Of a stretch of DNA of 35,059 nucleotides, positions 17,967 through 26,250 are shown piece after piece. Every line of letters begins with the position of its first letter. Position 1 is the stretch's first letter. Under the pieces are notes generated by a model that did not search any database, was not told the origin of the DNA, and saw nothing but the letters and a program-made list of their open reading frames with translations. This DNA is from Bacillus pumilus (GTDB lineage Bacteria > Bacillota > Bacilli > Bacillales > Bacillaceae), in contig NZ_NKHG01000089.1 of NCBI RefSeq assembly GCF_002744245.1, positions 1 through 35,059 of the forward strand, in the 5' to 3' direction. The position numbers were made by a program, and so were the translations under genes.

Positions 17967-18656
17967 TTACAAATACCCTTTTTCCTTCAAACTCACAAAT
18001 TTTTGATCACCTATGACAAGATGATCGAGCAGCTGTATTCCAATCAGCTTTCCACATTCAAAAAGTCGCTGTGTAACTTCAATATCTTCCCTGCTGGGCG
18101 TCGGATCTCCAGATGGGTGGTTGTGCACACATATAAATGAAGCCGCTGATCGTTTAAAGGCCTCTTTGAAAATTTCGCGCGGGTGAACGATCGATGAATT
18201 CAGGCTTCCAATAAACACGGTATGTTTATGAAGAACTTGATTTTTTGTATTGAGATAAAGACAAACGAAATTTTCCTGGGTCAAAAATCTCATATCTTCC
18301 ATCACAAAGTTCGCCCCATCCTCTGGCGTTCGGATAACATAACGGTTATCCGTCGTTTGATGGTGTAATCTAGTGCCGAGTTCTAAAGCAGCTAAAAGAG
18401 AGATCGCCTTCGCTTTTCCAACTCCTCGAATCTTTGACAGTTCTTCAATAGAAGCTTCCCTCACAGAACGAAGACCGCCAAATGTTTGCAGAAGTCTTGC
18501 GGATAATTGAAGAACAGATTCCTTTTTTGTGCCAGTTCTTAAAAGGATCGCAACAAGTTCATGGTTTGACAAACTACTTGGACCATATTTCATAAATCGT
18601 TCTCGCGGCTTTTCATCATGAGGGAAATGCTTAAGTAACATAGGGAAATGGTTCAT
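17967..18656 (-). CDS. radC: RadC/JAB-domain protein
   Basis: DUF2466 protein of 229 aa. The N-terminal helix-hairpin-helix region (about 1-85, IEELSKIRGVGKAKAISLLAALELG) suggests nucleic-acid contact. The C-terminal JAB/MPN domain carries the metal motif VHNHPSGDPTPSREDIEVT. The old DNA-repair assignment is not supported in other bacteria and the function is unknown. I chose the ATG at 18656 with AAGGAG eight bases upstream; a GTG three codons earlier is too close to that site. It follows maf by 34 nt and the pair is probably cotranscribed. Confidence 0.93.
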   Translation of the reverse strand: MNHFPMLLKHFPHDEKPRERFMKYGPSSLSNHELVAILLRTGTKKESVLQLSARLLQTFGGLRSVREASIEELSKIRGVGKAKAISLLAALELGTRLHHQTTDNRYVIRTPEDGANFVMEDMRFLTQENFVCLYLNTKNQVLHKHTVFIGSLNSSIVHPREIFKEAFKRSAASFICVHNHPSGDPTPSREDIEVTQRLFECGKLIGIQLLDHLVIGDQKFVSLKEKGYL

Positions 18657-18690
18657 GTTGAACACTCCTTTTTAGAATTCCTTCCCGTCA

Positions 18691-19260
18691 TCAAAAAGGG
18701 GTGATTCCAAATGTTTCAAGCACTCTGACTGTTTTGGCAATAGGGAGTCCTACAACGGAAAAATAATCACCGTCTATTTTTTGAACAAACAGTGCACCTT
18801 TTCCTTGAATGCCGTAGCTTCCAGCTTTATCAAGCGGCTCGCCAGTTTCAATATAGCGGTCTATTTCATTTTGCGTAAGCGTCCAAAAAGTCACTTCTGT
18901 CTGCTCATAAAATGTTTCTTTTCTATTCTCTGATTGAATCGTGACACCAGTCAAGACTTGATGTGTCCTGCCTGACAATAATTGGAGCATTGAGGCTGCT
19001 TCTTCCTTGTCTTTTGGCTTTCCAAGACATTTGCCATCAATTGCAACAATTGTATCTGCACCAATGATCACAGCTTTGGGATGTATTTTTTGAATATCAT
19101 TTGCTTTTTGTTCTGCCAACCATTGGACGTTCTCAGCAGGAGAAAGGTTTCGATTTATTTCTTCTTTTAAATGACTTGCTTGAATATCATAAGAAAACCC
19201 TGCTAAATCAAGCAATTCTTTTCTTCTAGGTGATTGAGATGCAAGAATCAATTGGTTCAT
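18691..19260 (-). CDS. maf: Nucleotide pyrophosphatase / septum inhibitor Maf
   Basis: Maf hydrolyses non-canonical or pyrimidine nucleoside triphosphates and, in B. subtilis, blocks septation when overproduced and in competent cells. The 189-aa protein shows [16 protein letters not shown] (phosphate binding), [20 protein letters not shown] (catalytic Asp) and [12 protein letters not shown]. The ATG has AAAGGATG seven bases upstream. A candidate promoter and a perfect ComK-type AT-box lie upstream, which fits the known competence link. Confidence 0.95.
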   Translation of the reverse strand: MNQLILASQSPRRKELLDLAGFSYDIQASHLKEEINRNLSPAENVQWLAEQKANDIQKIHPKAVIIGADTIVAIDGKCLGKPKDKEEAASMLQLLSGRTHQVLTGVTIQSENRKETFYEQTEVTFWTLTQNEIDRYIETGEPLDKAGSYGIQGKGALFVQKIDGDYFSVVGLPIAKTVRVLETFGITPF

Positions 19261-19308
19261 GTTTGTTCATCCTTTCAGGGTTTAGCCTAAGAAGTAAGAT
19301 ACTCATTC

Positions 19309-19337
19309 ATCCTAGCAAATGTACATCTTACCGACAA
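19309..19337 (-). promoter_or_regulatory. Candidate sigma-A promoter of maf-radC
   Basis: TTGTCG (19332-19337), 17-bp spacer, TAGGAT (19309-19314): four of six matches in each element, typical of an activator-dependent promoter. Confidence 0.4.
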
Positions 19338-19342
19338 TTTAC

Positions 19343-19356
19343 AAAAATTCATTTTT
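19343..19356. promoter_or_regulatory. ComK-type AT-box upstream of maf
   Basis: AAAAATTCATTTTT is a perfect AAAAN5TTTT palindrome, 5 bp upstream of the candidate maf -35. No second box is present at the usual 8, 18 or 31 bp distance. Confidence 0.4.
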
Positions 19357-19388
19357 CATTTACCTTCATCATTATGTTGGATGCAAAA

Positions 19389-19417
19389 GAAAAAAACTAG
19401 TCATTTTTTGACTAGTT
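19389..19417 (-). terminator. spoIIB terminator
   Basis: Nine-bp perfect stem AACTAGTCA/TGACTAGTT with an A-rich 5-nt loop and a T-run on the minus strand, 20 nt after the spoIIB stop. Confidence 0.92.
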
Positions 19418-19437
19418 TCGTTTCTTAAAAAATGATT

Positions 19438-20448
19438 TTACGTATTTAATTGATCAAGCAGTGCTTGCTGAGATTTCCAGCCATTTTCAGCAGTCGGTTC
19501 ATTTAGCAGTTGAACAGCTTTCAGCAAACTGCTTTTGGCTGATGCGTCAGTTGTTTTTGCATTTTCCAGTTCAGAAACCAGCTGCGTCACTTCCTTTTGA
19601 GCCACCTCATCCCCTGCAATGACCTTAGAGGATAAGACAGATGCTTTTTCTATTAAACCAGTCAGCTCGTCCGGCACTTGAAACGAAAGCTCCTTCCCCC
19701 CCCATGCTTCAAAGTGCTGATCGATCAATTTTTTCCCAACAGCACTTGTCATGCCTTGTTCTGTTGCAAGTCCAGCAATCACATAATATCCATCATCCAT
19801 TGATACTTTCTTCCCCGCATATCCTGCATCTTTTAAACTGCCAACCAAGTCATCTGCTCCTTTTTCAGAAGAAAACTTCCCAGCCTGTACGACAAAGGTT
19901 GAAAAACTGCCAGAGACACTTTTTTCATCTTTATTCTCTTTTGATTCATCTGTAGTACCCGCTGGCGGCGCATCCTCTCCAGCTTTCATCGAAGCCCCGC
20001 TTCCGGATGCTGAGACACTGATATCATCTCCGCCTGATGGATTGGCTGAACCATCTTTACTTAAACTTAGCGCAAACACACCGAGGCCTGTCCCAAGGAC
20101 CACTGCAAATACAATCGTTGTCATGACTCTCTTAAAGGGACCGCGGTTTTTACTGAACTTCTGATCGAATGAGCCTTTTTTCTTTTGATAGGGTGTGACA
20201 ACCTTTGGATCAGAGTGGTAAATATGATCAGCTGCATCGTCCCACTGAAAATCTTCTTCTTTCGGTTTAGACGGTTCTTCCTGAGAAGCTGCTGTCTCCT
20301 GTTCCGATTGCCTCTTTTCCTCCCAGTTCGAAAACGTCACATGATCCTCTTGCTGTTTTTCGGGCTGATGATCATCTTCATGAAGCATTTCTTCCTTGCC
20401 ATTAATGTTGACCTTTAAGCCTTGTTTTTTTGCCTGCCTTTTTTTCAC
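19438..20448 (-). CDS. spoIIB: Sporulation septum protein SpoIIB (SPOR domain)
   Basis: SpoIIB localises to the polar septum and helps septal thinning and engulfment. The 336-aa protein has a basic start, a charged cytosolic part, one membrane segment (about 107-129, TTIVFAVVLGTGLGVFALSLS) and a SPOR peptidoglycan-binding domain (about 183-258, FVVQAGKFSSEKGADDLVGSL ... EAWGGKEL). The C-terminal region is helical. I chose the GTG at 20448 (MKKRQAKKQGLKVNINGKEE), with GGGG seven bases upstream. An in-frame ATG two codons earlier is too close to the site, and a far-upstream ATG at 20571 has no support. A poor -10-like TATGTT at 20546-20551 and a partial Spo0A-type box near 20578 are seen but not convincing. 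Confidence 0.93.
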   Translation of the reverse strand: MKKRQAKKQGLKVNINGKEEMLHEDDHQPEKQQEDHVTFSNWEEKRQSEQETAASQEEPSKPKEEDFQWDDAADHIYHSDPKVVTPYQKKKGSFDQKFSKNRGPFKRVMTTIVFAVVLGTGLGVFALSLSKDGSANPSGGDDISVSASGSGASMKAGEDAPPAGTTDESKENKDEKSVSGSFSTFVVQAGKFSSEKGADDLVGSLKDAGYAGKKVSMDDGYYVIAGLATEQGMTSAVGKKLIDQHFEAWGGKELSFQVPDELTGLIEKASVLSSKVIAGDEVAQKEVTQLVSELENAKTTDASAKSSLLKAVQLLNEPTAENGWKSQQALLDQLNT

Positions 20449-20611
20449 TGTCATTCCCCGCTTTCTGACATTGTTTGTAAGAAAGACCTTTCTGTCCAAT
20501 GAATCAGCGCGAATGTAACCCGTCCTTCTTTCTGTTTCACACTTTAACATAGCAGGTAAAAAAAAGAACAAGACTTTTGTCGGCAGGCTAAAAAAGTGTT
20601 CGCCAATTTTC

Positions 20612-21343
20612 TCATCCGATCCATTTAGCGAATGGGATCAAGATATAAAACCAAAAGACATAAAGCAAAAAAGAAAAGGCGATCGCAGGAACAAAGGGAA
20701 ATGGCTCGTCTAATCGAAAGGAAAAGACCTTCGCATAAACCATTCCCGCGACAGATGAGAGGAAAAGAATGATGAGGAATGCTTTGAAACCAAAGCAAAA
20801 CGCAAGCACAGCGAAAAGTTTTATATCAGCTCCACCAATGCTATTTGGCTTGAAACGTTCTATACTATAGAACAAAAGAAAACAAAAAAGCAGTGAAGCC
20901 ACTCCTTCCCACCAAATAAAAAGCGGTTCCAGCGTGCGGTATATGACGAAAAGAGGAAAAAAGAAGAGAAACAACTCGTTTGGCACCCTCATATAGAGAA
21001 GATCACTTACGACAGCAATCACGAATAAACTACAAAGAATCGCAAGGAAAAGACCTTCAAACGATAAACCAGTGAGCCTATAAATGAGCAAAAAAAGGCT
21101 ACCTAATAACAGCTCAACCATTGGATAAAGAAAAGATAATCGGGTACCGCAATGTTTACAAGATCCTTTCAATACAACATACGAAACAAGCGGAATCATT
21201 TCATACAGAGAGAGCTGCTGTTTACAAGCGCCACAGTGAGAACGCGGAATAAGAATAGAACGCTTCATTGGCAGCCTTTCACCAACTAGATGAAAAAAAG
21301 AGCCCATGGTGATGCCTGCAAGAAACACAAGAATGTCAATCAT
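20612..21343 (-). CDS. comC: Prepilin peptidase ComC
   Basis: Type IV prepilin leader peptidase and methylase needed to process the ComG pseudopilins for DNA uptake. The 243-aa polytopic protein has the zinc-type four cysteines (Cys37, Cys40, Cys62, Cys65; CGAC and CKHC) in the first cytosolic loop and the two catalytic aspartates, Asp114 (VVSDLLYMRVPNE) and Asp173 (SIGGADIKLFAV). The second motif is GGAD where B. subtilis has GGGD. The ATG at 21343 has GGAG nine bases upstream; upstream ATGs are too close or unsupported. Its own promoter and a ComK-type AT-box lie upstream. Confidence 0.94.
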   Translation of the reverse strand: MIDILVFLAGITMGSFFHLVGERLPMKRSILIPRSHCGACKQQLSLYEMIPLVSYVVLKGSCKHCGTRLSFLYPMVELLLGSLFLLIYRLTGLSFEGLFLAILCSLFVIAVVSDLLYMRVPNELFLFFFPLFVIYRTLEPLFIWWEGVASLLFCFLLFYSIERFKPNSIGGADIKLFAVLAFCFGFKAFLIILFLSSVAGMVYAKVFSFRLDEPFPFVPAIAFSFLLYVFWFYILIPFAKWIG

Positions 21344-21378
21344 ATTCATTGACTCCTTCCGGGGATAGAATAGACCGG

Positions 21379-21387
21379 ATTGTACCA
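21379..21387 (-). promoter_or_regulatory. Extended -10 promoter of comC
   Basis: TGGTACAAT on the minus strand: -10 TACAAT with a TG extension, no good -35. The ComK-type box is 29 bp upstream. Confidence 0.5.
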
Positions 21388-21413
21388 TAGCCATTCATCT
21401 TGAGCACCTAGCG

Positions 21414-21426
21414 AAAATGTGATTTT
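21414..21426. promoter_or_regulatory. ComK-type AT-box upstream of comC
   Basis: AAAATGTGATTTT is a perfect AAAAN5TTTT, placed about -42 to -54 from the predicted comC start. comC is a known ComK target in B. subtilis. A second box was not found at standard spacing. Confidence 0.5.
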
Positions 21427-21444
21427 ACTCCGCTTATACATATC

Positions 21445-21482
21445 AAAAAAAAGACGCAGATTGCATAGAAGCAATTGCGTCT
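21445..21482 (-). terminator. folC terminator
   Basis: On the minus strand GACGCAATTGC, 6-nt loop, GCAATCTGCGTC with one bulged C, then eight T. It lies directly after the folC stop. Confidence 0.93.
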
Positions 21483-21487
21483 TTTCA

Positions 21488-22786
21488 TTACCCTAAAATA
21501 TGATTTCGTATCTCTGAAATAAAATAAAGAGAGCCAGTCACAAGGATCATTGCTGAAGGATCATCACTTCTATTTTGAATCAATTCAAGCACTGTAGCCG
21601 GATCATCGTCATACGATTTTGTTTCTAAATGACTGCATGTATAAAGCTTTTCGGCTGATTCAGCTCTTGGAAAGTCAAACGAAACAAAATGAATAGATGA
21701 ACTAATGGTTTCAAGCTGTGGAATCATTTGCTTGTATGGTTTATCTTTTAATGCGCTAAAACACACATGCACCTGTTTACTGGAAAAATGAGCTTGTACA
21801 GTTTCGATTAAACGGGTGATTCCCTCTTCATTATGAGCGCCGTCTAGATAGACAGGAGGGTGATCTTTGACCTTTTCAAATCTTCCAGCCCATACTGCTT
21901 GCCGAATCCCTTCATACACCTGCTCTTCTTTCACACTCATATAACCTTCTTGTTCCAGCCATTCGATCAGTAGAACGGCAAGCGATGCATTTTGCCTTTG
22001 ATGCGTTCCAATTAATCCTGTTTCAAGCTGTGGATACTGCCTTTTTGGTGTGCGTAACGTGAAACGTTCACCTGCTTCTGTCGGCTGTTCATGCTCGAAG
22101 GTACATGTATCATATAACGAGATGCATGCGGCATTCTTTTCTTTTGCTGTGTTTTGAATAACAGCTAGTGCCTCTCGTTGATGAACTGCCGTGATCATCG
22201 GAATACCATCTTTTATAATGCCGGCTTTTTCAGATGCAATTTGTTCAAGGGTGTCACCTAAAATCGCCATATGATCATGACCAATCGACGTAATCGCTGT
22301 TAAGATAGGTACGGCAACATTTGTTGAATCAAGTCTTCCGCCAAGCCCTGTCTCTAATAGGACAAAGTCTACTTGTTGCACATCGGCGAAATAAGCAAAT
22401 GCACATGCGGTAATGATTTCAAACTCTGTTGCTGCGCCAAGCTCTGTTTGATCTAACTCATCAACAAAAGGCTTGACTTTATTCACCAAACTCAGCCATT
22501 CTTCATCCTGTATAGGTGTTCCGTTCACACTGATTCGTTCATTGAACGTTAAAATAAACGGAGAGGTGAAGGTTCCGACCGAATAGCCTGCTGCTTGTAA
22601 AACGGAACGAGTAAACGCAATGGTTGAACCTTTTCCATTCGTACCTGCAACATGTACCGCTTTTATGCGTTGTTCCGGATGGCTAAGTCTGTTCATCAGC
22701 CACTTCATTCTTTCAAGACCTGGTTTTACACCAAAGGCCAATCTACTGTGAATCCACTCAATGGCTTCAGGATAGGTTGTAAACAA
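21488..22786 (-). CDS. folC: Folylpolyglutamate synthase FolC
   Basis: Mur-ligase-family enzyme that adds glutamate to tetrahydrofolates, and possibly also makes dihydrofolate. The 432-aa protein has the P-loop HVAGTNGKGSTIAF, FTSPFILTFNERI, ETGLGGRLDSTNV, the Mur-ligase signature SIGHDHMAILG and YLDGAHNEEG. I chose the TTG at 22786 because GAGATGA just upstream resembles the GAGGTGA ribosome-binding core and the family starts at M-F-T-x-Y. The in-frame ATG two codons earlier is part of that site but remains possible. It follows valS by 71 nt, after a terminator. Confidence 0.94.
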   Translation of the reverse strand: MFTTYPEAIEWIHSRLAFGVKPGLERMKWLMNRLSHPEQRIKAVHVAGTNGKGSTIAFTRSVLQAAGYSVGTFTSPFILTFNERISVNGTPIQDEEWLSLVNKVKPFVDELDQTELGAATEFEIITACAFAYFADVQQVDFVLLETGLGGRLDSTNVAVPILTAITSIGHDHMAILGDTLEQIASEKAGIIKDGIPMITAVHQREALAVIQNTAKEKNAACISLYDTCTFEHEQPTEAGERFTLRTPKRQYPQLETGLIGTHQRQNASLAVLLIEWLEQEGYMSVKEEQVYEGIRQAVWAGRFEKVKDHPPVYLDGAHNEEGITRLIETVQAHFSSKQVHVCFSALKDKPYKQMIPQLETISSSIHFVSFDFPRAESAEKLYTCSHLETKSYDDDPATVLELIQNRSDDPSAMILVTGSLYFISEIRNHILG

Positions 22787-22814
22787 TGTCATCTCTCATT
22801 TCATCCGAAATTTT

Positions 22815-22849
22815 CAAAAAAGACGACTCCATTTTGTTAGGAGCCGTCT
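22815..22849 (-). terminator. valS terminator
   Basis: On the minus strand GACGGCTCC, 9-nt loop, GGAGTCGTC (one G-U pair), then six T. It lies 9 nt after the valS stop. folC may still be reached by read-through, since no clear folC promoter is seen in the 71-nt gap. Confidence 0.92.
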
Positions 22850-22857
22850 TTTCAACC

Positions 22858-25500
22858 TTATGCTTTCAGCTCTTCAATACGCTTTTGAACAGCTTCGCGT
22901 TTTGCGACATAATCACGTTCTTTCGCACGCTCTTCTTCTACGACACTTTCAGGCGCTTTTTTCATAAAGCCTTCATTTCCAAGCTTTTTCTGTACGCGCT
23001 CGACCTCTTTTGTCAGCTTATCAAGCTCTTTTTGCAGACGAGCGATTTCTTCGTCTACGTTGATTAAGCCTTCAAGCGGTAGAATGAGTTCTGCTCCAGA
23101 AATAACAGCCGTCATGGCTTTATCACTAGCAGGGACATCTGTGCCAATTTCAAGAACACTTGGATTCGTGAAACGCTCAATATATGAACGATTTTTCTCT
23201 AAACGTTCTTGTACATCAGATGTGGATGCTTTGATATAAAGCTCGACTTGTTTGCTCATTGGCGTGTTTACTTCACTGCGAATGTTACGAACAGAGCGAA
23301 TCAGTTCAACGAGCAGCTTCATGTCAGCAGAAGCTTGTTCGTTCGAAAGCTCGGGCTGCACTTCAGGCCATTTCGCAACGGTAATGGACTCACCTTCATG
23401 CGGAAGATGCTGCCAGATTTCTTCTGTTAAGAACGGCATAAACGGATGAAGAAGCCTCATCGTTTGATCTAATACATAGGCAAGAATCGAACGAGTCGTT
23501 TTCTTCGCTGCTTCATCTTCTCCATAAAGCGGAAGCTTCGCCATCTCAATATACCAATCACAGAAATCATCCCAAATGAAGTTGTATAAATGTCTGCCAA
23601 CTTCTCCGAATTCATACTTGTCAGCAAGCTGTGTGACACTTTCAATCGTTTCATTTAATCGTGTTAAAATCCATTGATCAGCAACTGATTTTTCTCCTGT
23701 CAAATCAAGCTCATCGTACGTTAAACCATCCATATTCATTAAAGCAAAACGGGAAGCGTTCCAAATTTTGTTCGCAAAGTTCCAAGTGGATTCAACCTTT
23801 TCAAAGCTAAAACGCAGATCCTGACCTGGTGAGCTTCCAGTGGCTAAGAAATATCTTAATGAATCCGCACCGTACTTGTCGATGACCTCCATTGGATCAA
23901 TTCCGTTGCCAAGTGACTTACTCATTTTACGCCCTTGCTCGTCGCGGATGAGCCCATGAATGAGGACATCTTTGAACGGCTTTTCACCTGTGAATTCAAG
24001 ACCTTGGAAGATCATACGGGATACCCAGAAGAAAATGATGTCATAGCCTGTGACAAGCAGATTTGTTGGATAGTAGCGCTTGAAGTCTTCACTGTCTGCA
24101 TCTGGCCAGCCCATTGTAGAGAAAGGCCATAGCGCTGAACTAAACCATGTATCCAGCACATCGTGATCTTGCTCCCAGTTCTCAATATCTTCTGGCGCTT
24201 CCAGTCCAACATAGACTTCTTTCGTTTCTTTGTGGTACCAAGCCGGGATTCGGTGTCCCCACCATAGCTGACGAGAAATACACCAATCACGGATATTTTC
24301 CATCCAGTGTAAATACGTCTTTTCAAATCGGTCCGGAACAAATTGAACTTGCTCATCACCTTTTTGCAGATTGATGGCTTCATCTGCCAGCGGCTGCATT
24401 TTGACAAACCATTGTGTAGATAAGTATGGTTCAACAACAGCACCGCTCCGCTCACTGTGCCCAACTGAATGCATGTGATCCTCAATTTTGAACAAAATGC
24501 CTTCATCTTGTAAATCTCTCACAAGCTGTTTACGGCATTCAAAACGGTCCATCCCTTTGTATTGCATTGCATTTTCATTCATTGTGCCATCTTCATTCAT
24601 CACAAGAATTCGTTCTAGTTGATGGCGGTTTCCAAGCTCAAAGTCATTCGGGTCATGAGCAGGTGTAATTTTCACAGCTCCTGAACCAAACTCCATATCG
24701 ACATAGTCATCACCGACGATTGGAATCTCACGGCCTGTCATTGGTAAAATGACTGTTTTCCCAATCAAATGCTGATAGCGCTCATCTTCAGGGTGCACTG
24801 CGACTGCCGTATCTCCAAGCATTGTTTCAGGTCTTGTTGTCGCAATTTCAATTGAACCTGTTCCATCTGCCAGCGGATATCTCAAGTGATAAAACGCACC
24901 TTGAACATCCTTATAGATAACCTCGATATCAGAAAGTGCAGTCTTTGTCGCTGGATCCCAGTTAATGATGTACTCTCCGCGATAGATAAGCCCTTTTTTA
25001 TATAATTGGACAAACACTTGGCGAACAGCTTTATTCAGACCCTCATCTAATGTAAAACGTTCACGTGAGTAATCGAGACCAAGTCCCATTTTCGCCCACT
25101 GACTGCGAATAAAGTCCGCATATTCTTCTTTCCATTTCCACGTTTCTTCCACAAATTTCTCCCGGCCAAGGTCATAACGGCTTACGCCTTCTTCGCGAAG
25201 CTTTGCCTCTACCTTTGCTTGGGTCGCAATACCGGCATGGTCCATTCCTGGAAGCCATAGAACGTCATAGCCCTGCATCCGTTTCATACGTGTCACGATG
25301 TCTTGAAGGGTAGAATCCCATGCATGCCCAAGGTGCAGTTTTCCTGTCACGTTTGGTGGAGGAATGACGACTGTATATGGATCTTTCGTTTTGTCATTTT
25401 GTGCTTCGAAAAATTTCCCTTCAAGCCAGTACGTATAGCGGTCTTTTTCAATCGCATTTGGATCGTACTTTGTTGGCATTTCTTGATTATTTGTTCCCAT
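22858..25500 (-). CDS. valS: Valyl-tRNA synthetase ValS
   Basis: Class I synthetase that charges tRNA-Val, 880 aa. It has the HIGH-type motif in [19 protein letters not shown] (about 46), the CP1 editing domain ([17 protein letters not shown]), KMSKS in [11 protein letters not shown], an anticodon-binding domain and a C-terminal coiled-coil arm (about 815-880, rich in Lys/Glu). The ATG at 25500 has GGAGG eight bases upstream. A frame open to 25602 would run into the T-box terminator and is not translated. Expression is controlled by the upstream T-box. Confidence 0.98.
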   Translation of the reverse strand: MGTNNQEMPTKYDPNAIEKDRYTYWLEGKFFEAQNDKTKDPYTVVIPPPNVTGKLHLGHAWDSTLQDIVTRMKRMQGYDVLWLPGMDHAGIATQAKVEAKLREEGVSRYDLGREKFVEETWKWKEEYADFIRSQWAKMGLGLDYSRERFTLDEGLNKAVRQVFVQLYKKGLIYRGEYIINWDPATKTALSDIEVIYKDVQGAFYHLRYPLADGTGSIEIATTRPETMLGDTAVAVHPEDERYQHLIGKTVILPMTGREIPIVGDDYVDMEFGSGAVKITPAHDPNDFELGNRHQLERILVMNEDGTMNENAMQYKGMDRFECRKQLVRDLQDEGILFKIEDHMHSVGHSERSGAVVEPYLSTQWFVKMQPLADEAINLQKGDEQVQFVPDRFEKTYLHWMENIRDWCISRQLWWGHRIPAWYHKETKEVYVGLEAPEDIENWEQDHDVLDTWFSSALWPFSTMGWPDADSEDFKRYYPTNLLVTGYDIIFFWVSRMIFQGLEFTGEKPFKDVLIHGLIRDEQGRKMSKSLGNGIDPMEVIDKYGADSLRYFLATGSSPGQDLRFSFEKVESTWNFANKIWNASRFALMNMDGLTYDELDLTGEKSVADQWILTRLNETIESVTQLADKYEFGEVGRHLYNFIWDDFCDWYIEMAKLPLYGEDEAAKKTTRSILAYVLDQTMRLLHPFMPFLTEEIWQHLPHEGESITVAKWPEVQPELSNEQASADMKLLVELIRSVRNIRSEVNTPMSKQVELYIKASTSDVQERLEKNRSYIERFTNPSVLEIGTDVPASDKAMTAVISGAELILPLEGLINVDEEIARLQKELDKLTKEVERVQKKLGNEGFMKKAPESVVEEERAKERDYVAKREAVQKRIEELKA

Positions 25501-25537
25501 TTGTGTAACCTCCACATTTTTTCGGCTGATGAAACAT

Positions 25538-25820
25538 AAAAAAAGCCTTTCCATCCTTATAAAAGGACGAAAAAGCTTTTTCGCGGTACCACCTTTTTTC
25601 ACGGAACACTTACACGTGTCCCATACACTCTAAAGGATAACGGGGTTCTCCCGAATTTCTCTACTTTATCATTCAAGAAATTAAGCTCACAGGCGACCTT
25701 CCAAACAAGTGCATCCTAGGAAACCTTTCAGCTCTTGGTTTCCCTCTCTTTAGGGGCTTGCTCGTACTCTTCCTGGTCCACGCTTACGATATATCACGTT
25801 CATCAGCTTATACTCATCTT
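25538..25820 (-). ncRNA. T-box riboswitch of valS (GUC specifier)
   Basis: tRNA-sensing leader of about 280 nt. On the minus strand the Stem I base pairs AAGCT with AGCTT and shows the kink-turn halves GATGA and TGTG. The specifier GTC (25695-25697) sits in GGAAGGTCGCC just before the second half, matching valine. The T-box proper at 25582-25594 reads AGGTGGTACCGCG; the consensus begins AGGGTGG. UGGU can pair with the acceptor end of an A73 tRNA. A long terminator with a seven-T run (25538-25579) follows, competing with the antiterminator. Confidence 0.92.
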
Positions 25821-25826
25821 TTATTA

Positions 25827-25856
25827 ATATTACTAAATGCCTTTTGTTTTCGTCAA
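25827..25856 (-). promoter_or_regulatory. Sigma-A promoter of valS
   Basis: TTGACG (25851-25856), 18-bp spacer, TAATAT (25827-25832). Transcription starts near 25820, at the base of the T-box Stem I. Confidence 0.7.
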
Positions 25857-25900
25857 TCATCTTTTCCGCTTTTCTTCTTCTTTATACAAATTGGGCAGGC

Positions 25901-25927
25901 ACCCTTTGCCTCATTGCCCATATAATA
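25901..25927 (+). promoter_or_regulatory. Sigma-K-like promoter of the small + strand ORF
   Basis: AC (25901-25902), 16-bp spacer, CATATAATA (25919-25927), an exact match to the sigma-K pattern AC-N16-CATANNNTA. The same segment contains TATAAT, but no sigma-A -35 at 16-18 bp. Confidence 0.45.
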
Positions 25928-25958
25928 ATAACAAAATAAAGAAGGAGGGCGTTTTATT

Positions 25959-26147
25959 TTGAAAAAAATCAATCCTTACACGCTCCCCCCCTGGCTTAGA
26001 CAAATTCGGGCAGTTGCCTCCCAAGTCGTTCTCCCGATTGCCATATTTCAAGGGTTTCGCACGATCATTTTTCCCACAACATTTGACGTCCTCATCTTAG
26101 GTATTCTTATATTTCTCGCCTGTGCCTTTCACCTTGATTGGTTTTAA
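25959..26147 (+). CDS. Small hydrophobic protein, unknown function
   Basis: 62-aa ORF I do not recognise from sequence. B. subtilis may carry a comparable small gene in this interval (possibly yszA), but I cannot confirm that. It starts at TTG with GGAGGG nine bases upstream (25944-25949). The N-terminal part is polar and proline-rich (KKINPYTLPPWLRQ). The rest is hydrophobic with one likely membrane segment (about 40-58, FDVLILGILIFLACAFHL). It is the only + strand gene in the right-hand two thirds of the window, divergent from valS and convergent with ysxE. A sigma-K-like promoter and the spore-coat neighbours suggest mother-cell expression; that is inference. Confidence 0.65.
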   Translation: MKKINPYTLPPWLRQIRAVASQVVLPIAIFQGFRTIIFPTTFDVLILGILIFLACAFHLDWF

Positions 26148-26215
26148 AAGAGCTGAAAAATGCAGGCTCACTCTTATGTATAGGTCATCCCATTTCTAGA
26201 AACTTCATAGCACGA

Positions 26216-26250
26216 CAGAAAACAACCTCGTCATTCTGCTGATGACGAGG
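26216..26250 (-). terminator. spoVID-ysxE terminator
   Basis: On the minus strand CCTCGTCAT, 7-nt loop, ATGACGAGG (nine perfect pairs), then TTGTTTT. The upstream arm and loop overlap the last codons of ysxE. It lies between the convergent small ORF and ysxE but has no U-tract in the + direction. Confidence 0.8.

Noticed and set aside
20546..20600. Spo0A-controlled promoter for spoIIB
   Set aside because: The -10-like TATGTT and partial TGTCGGC box are too weak to assign from sequence alone.
24012..24506. 164-aa minus-strand frame within valS
   Set aside because: Out-of-frame shadow of a highly conserved gene, no start signal.
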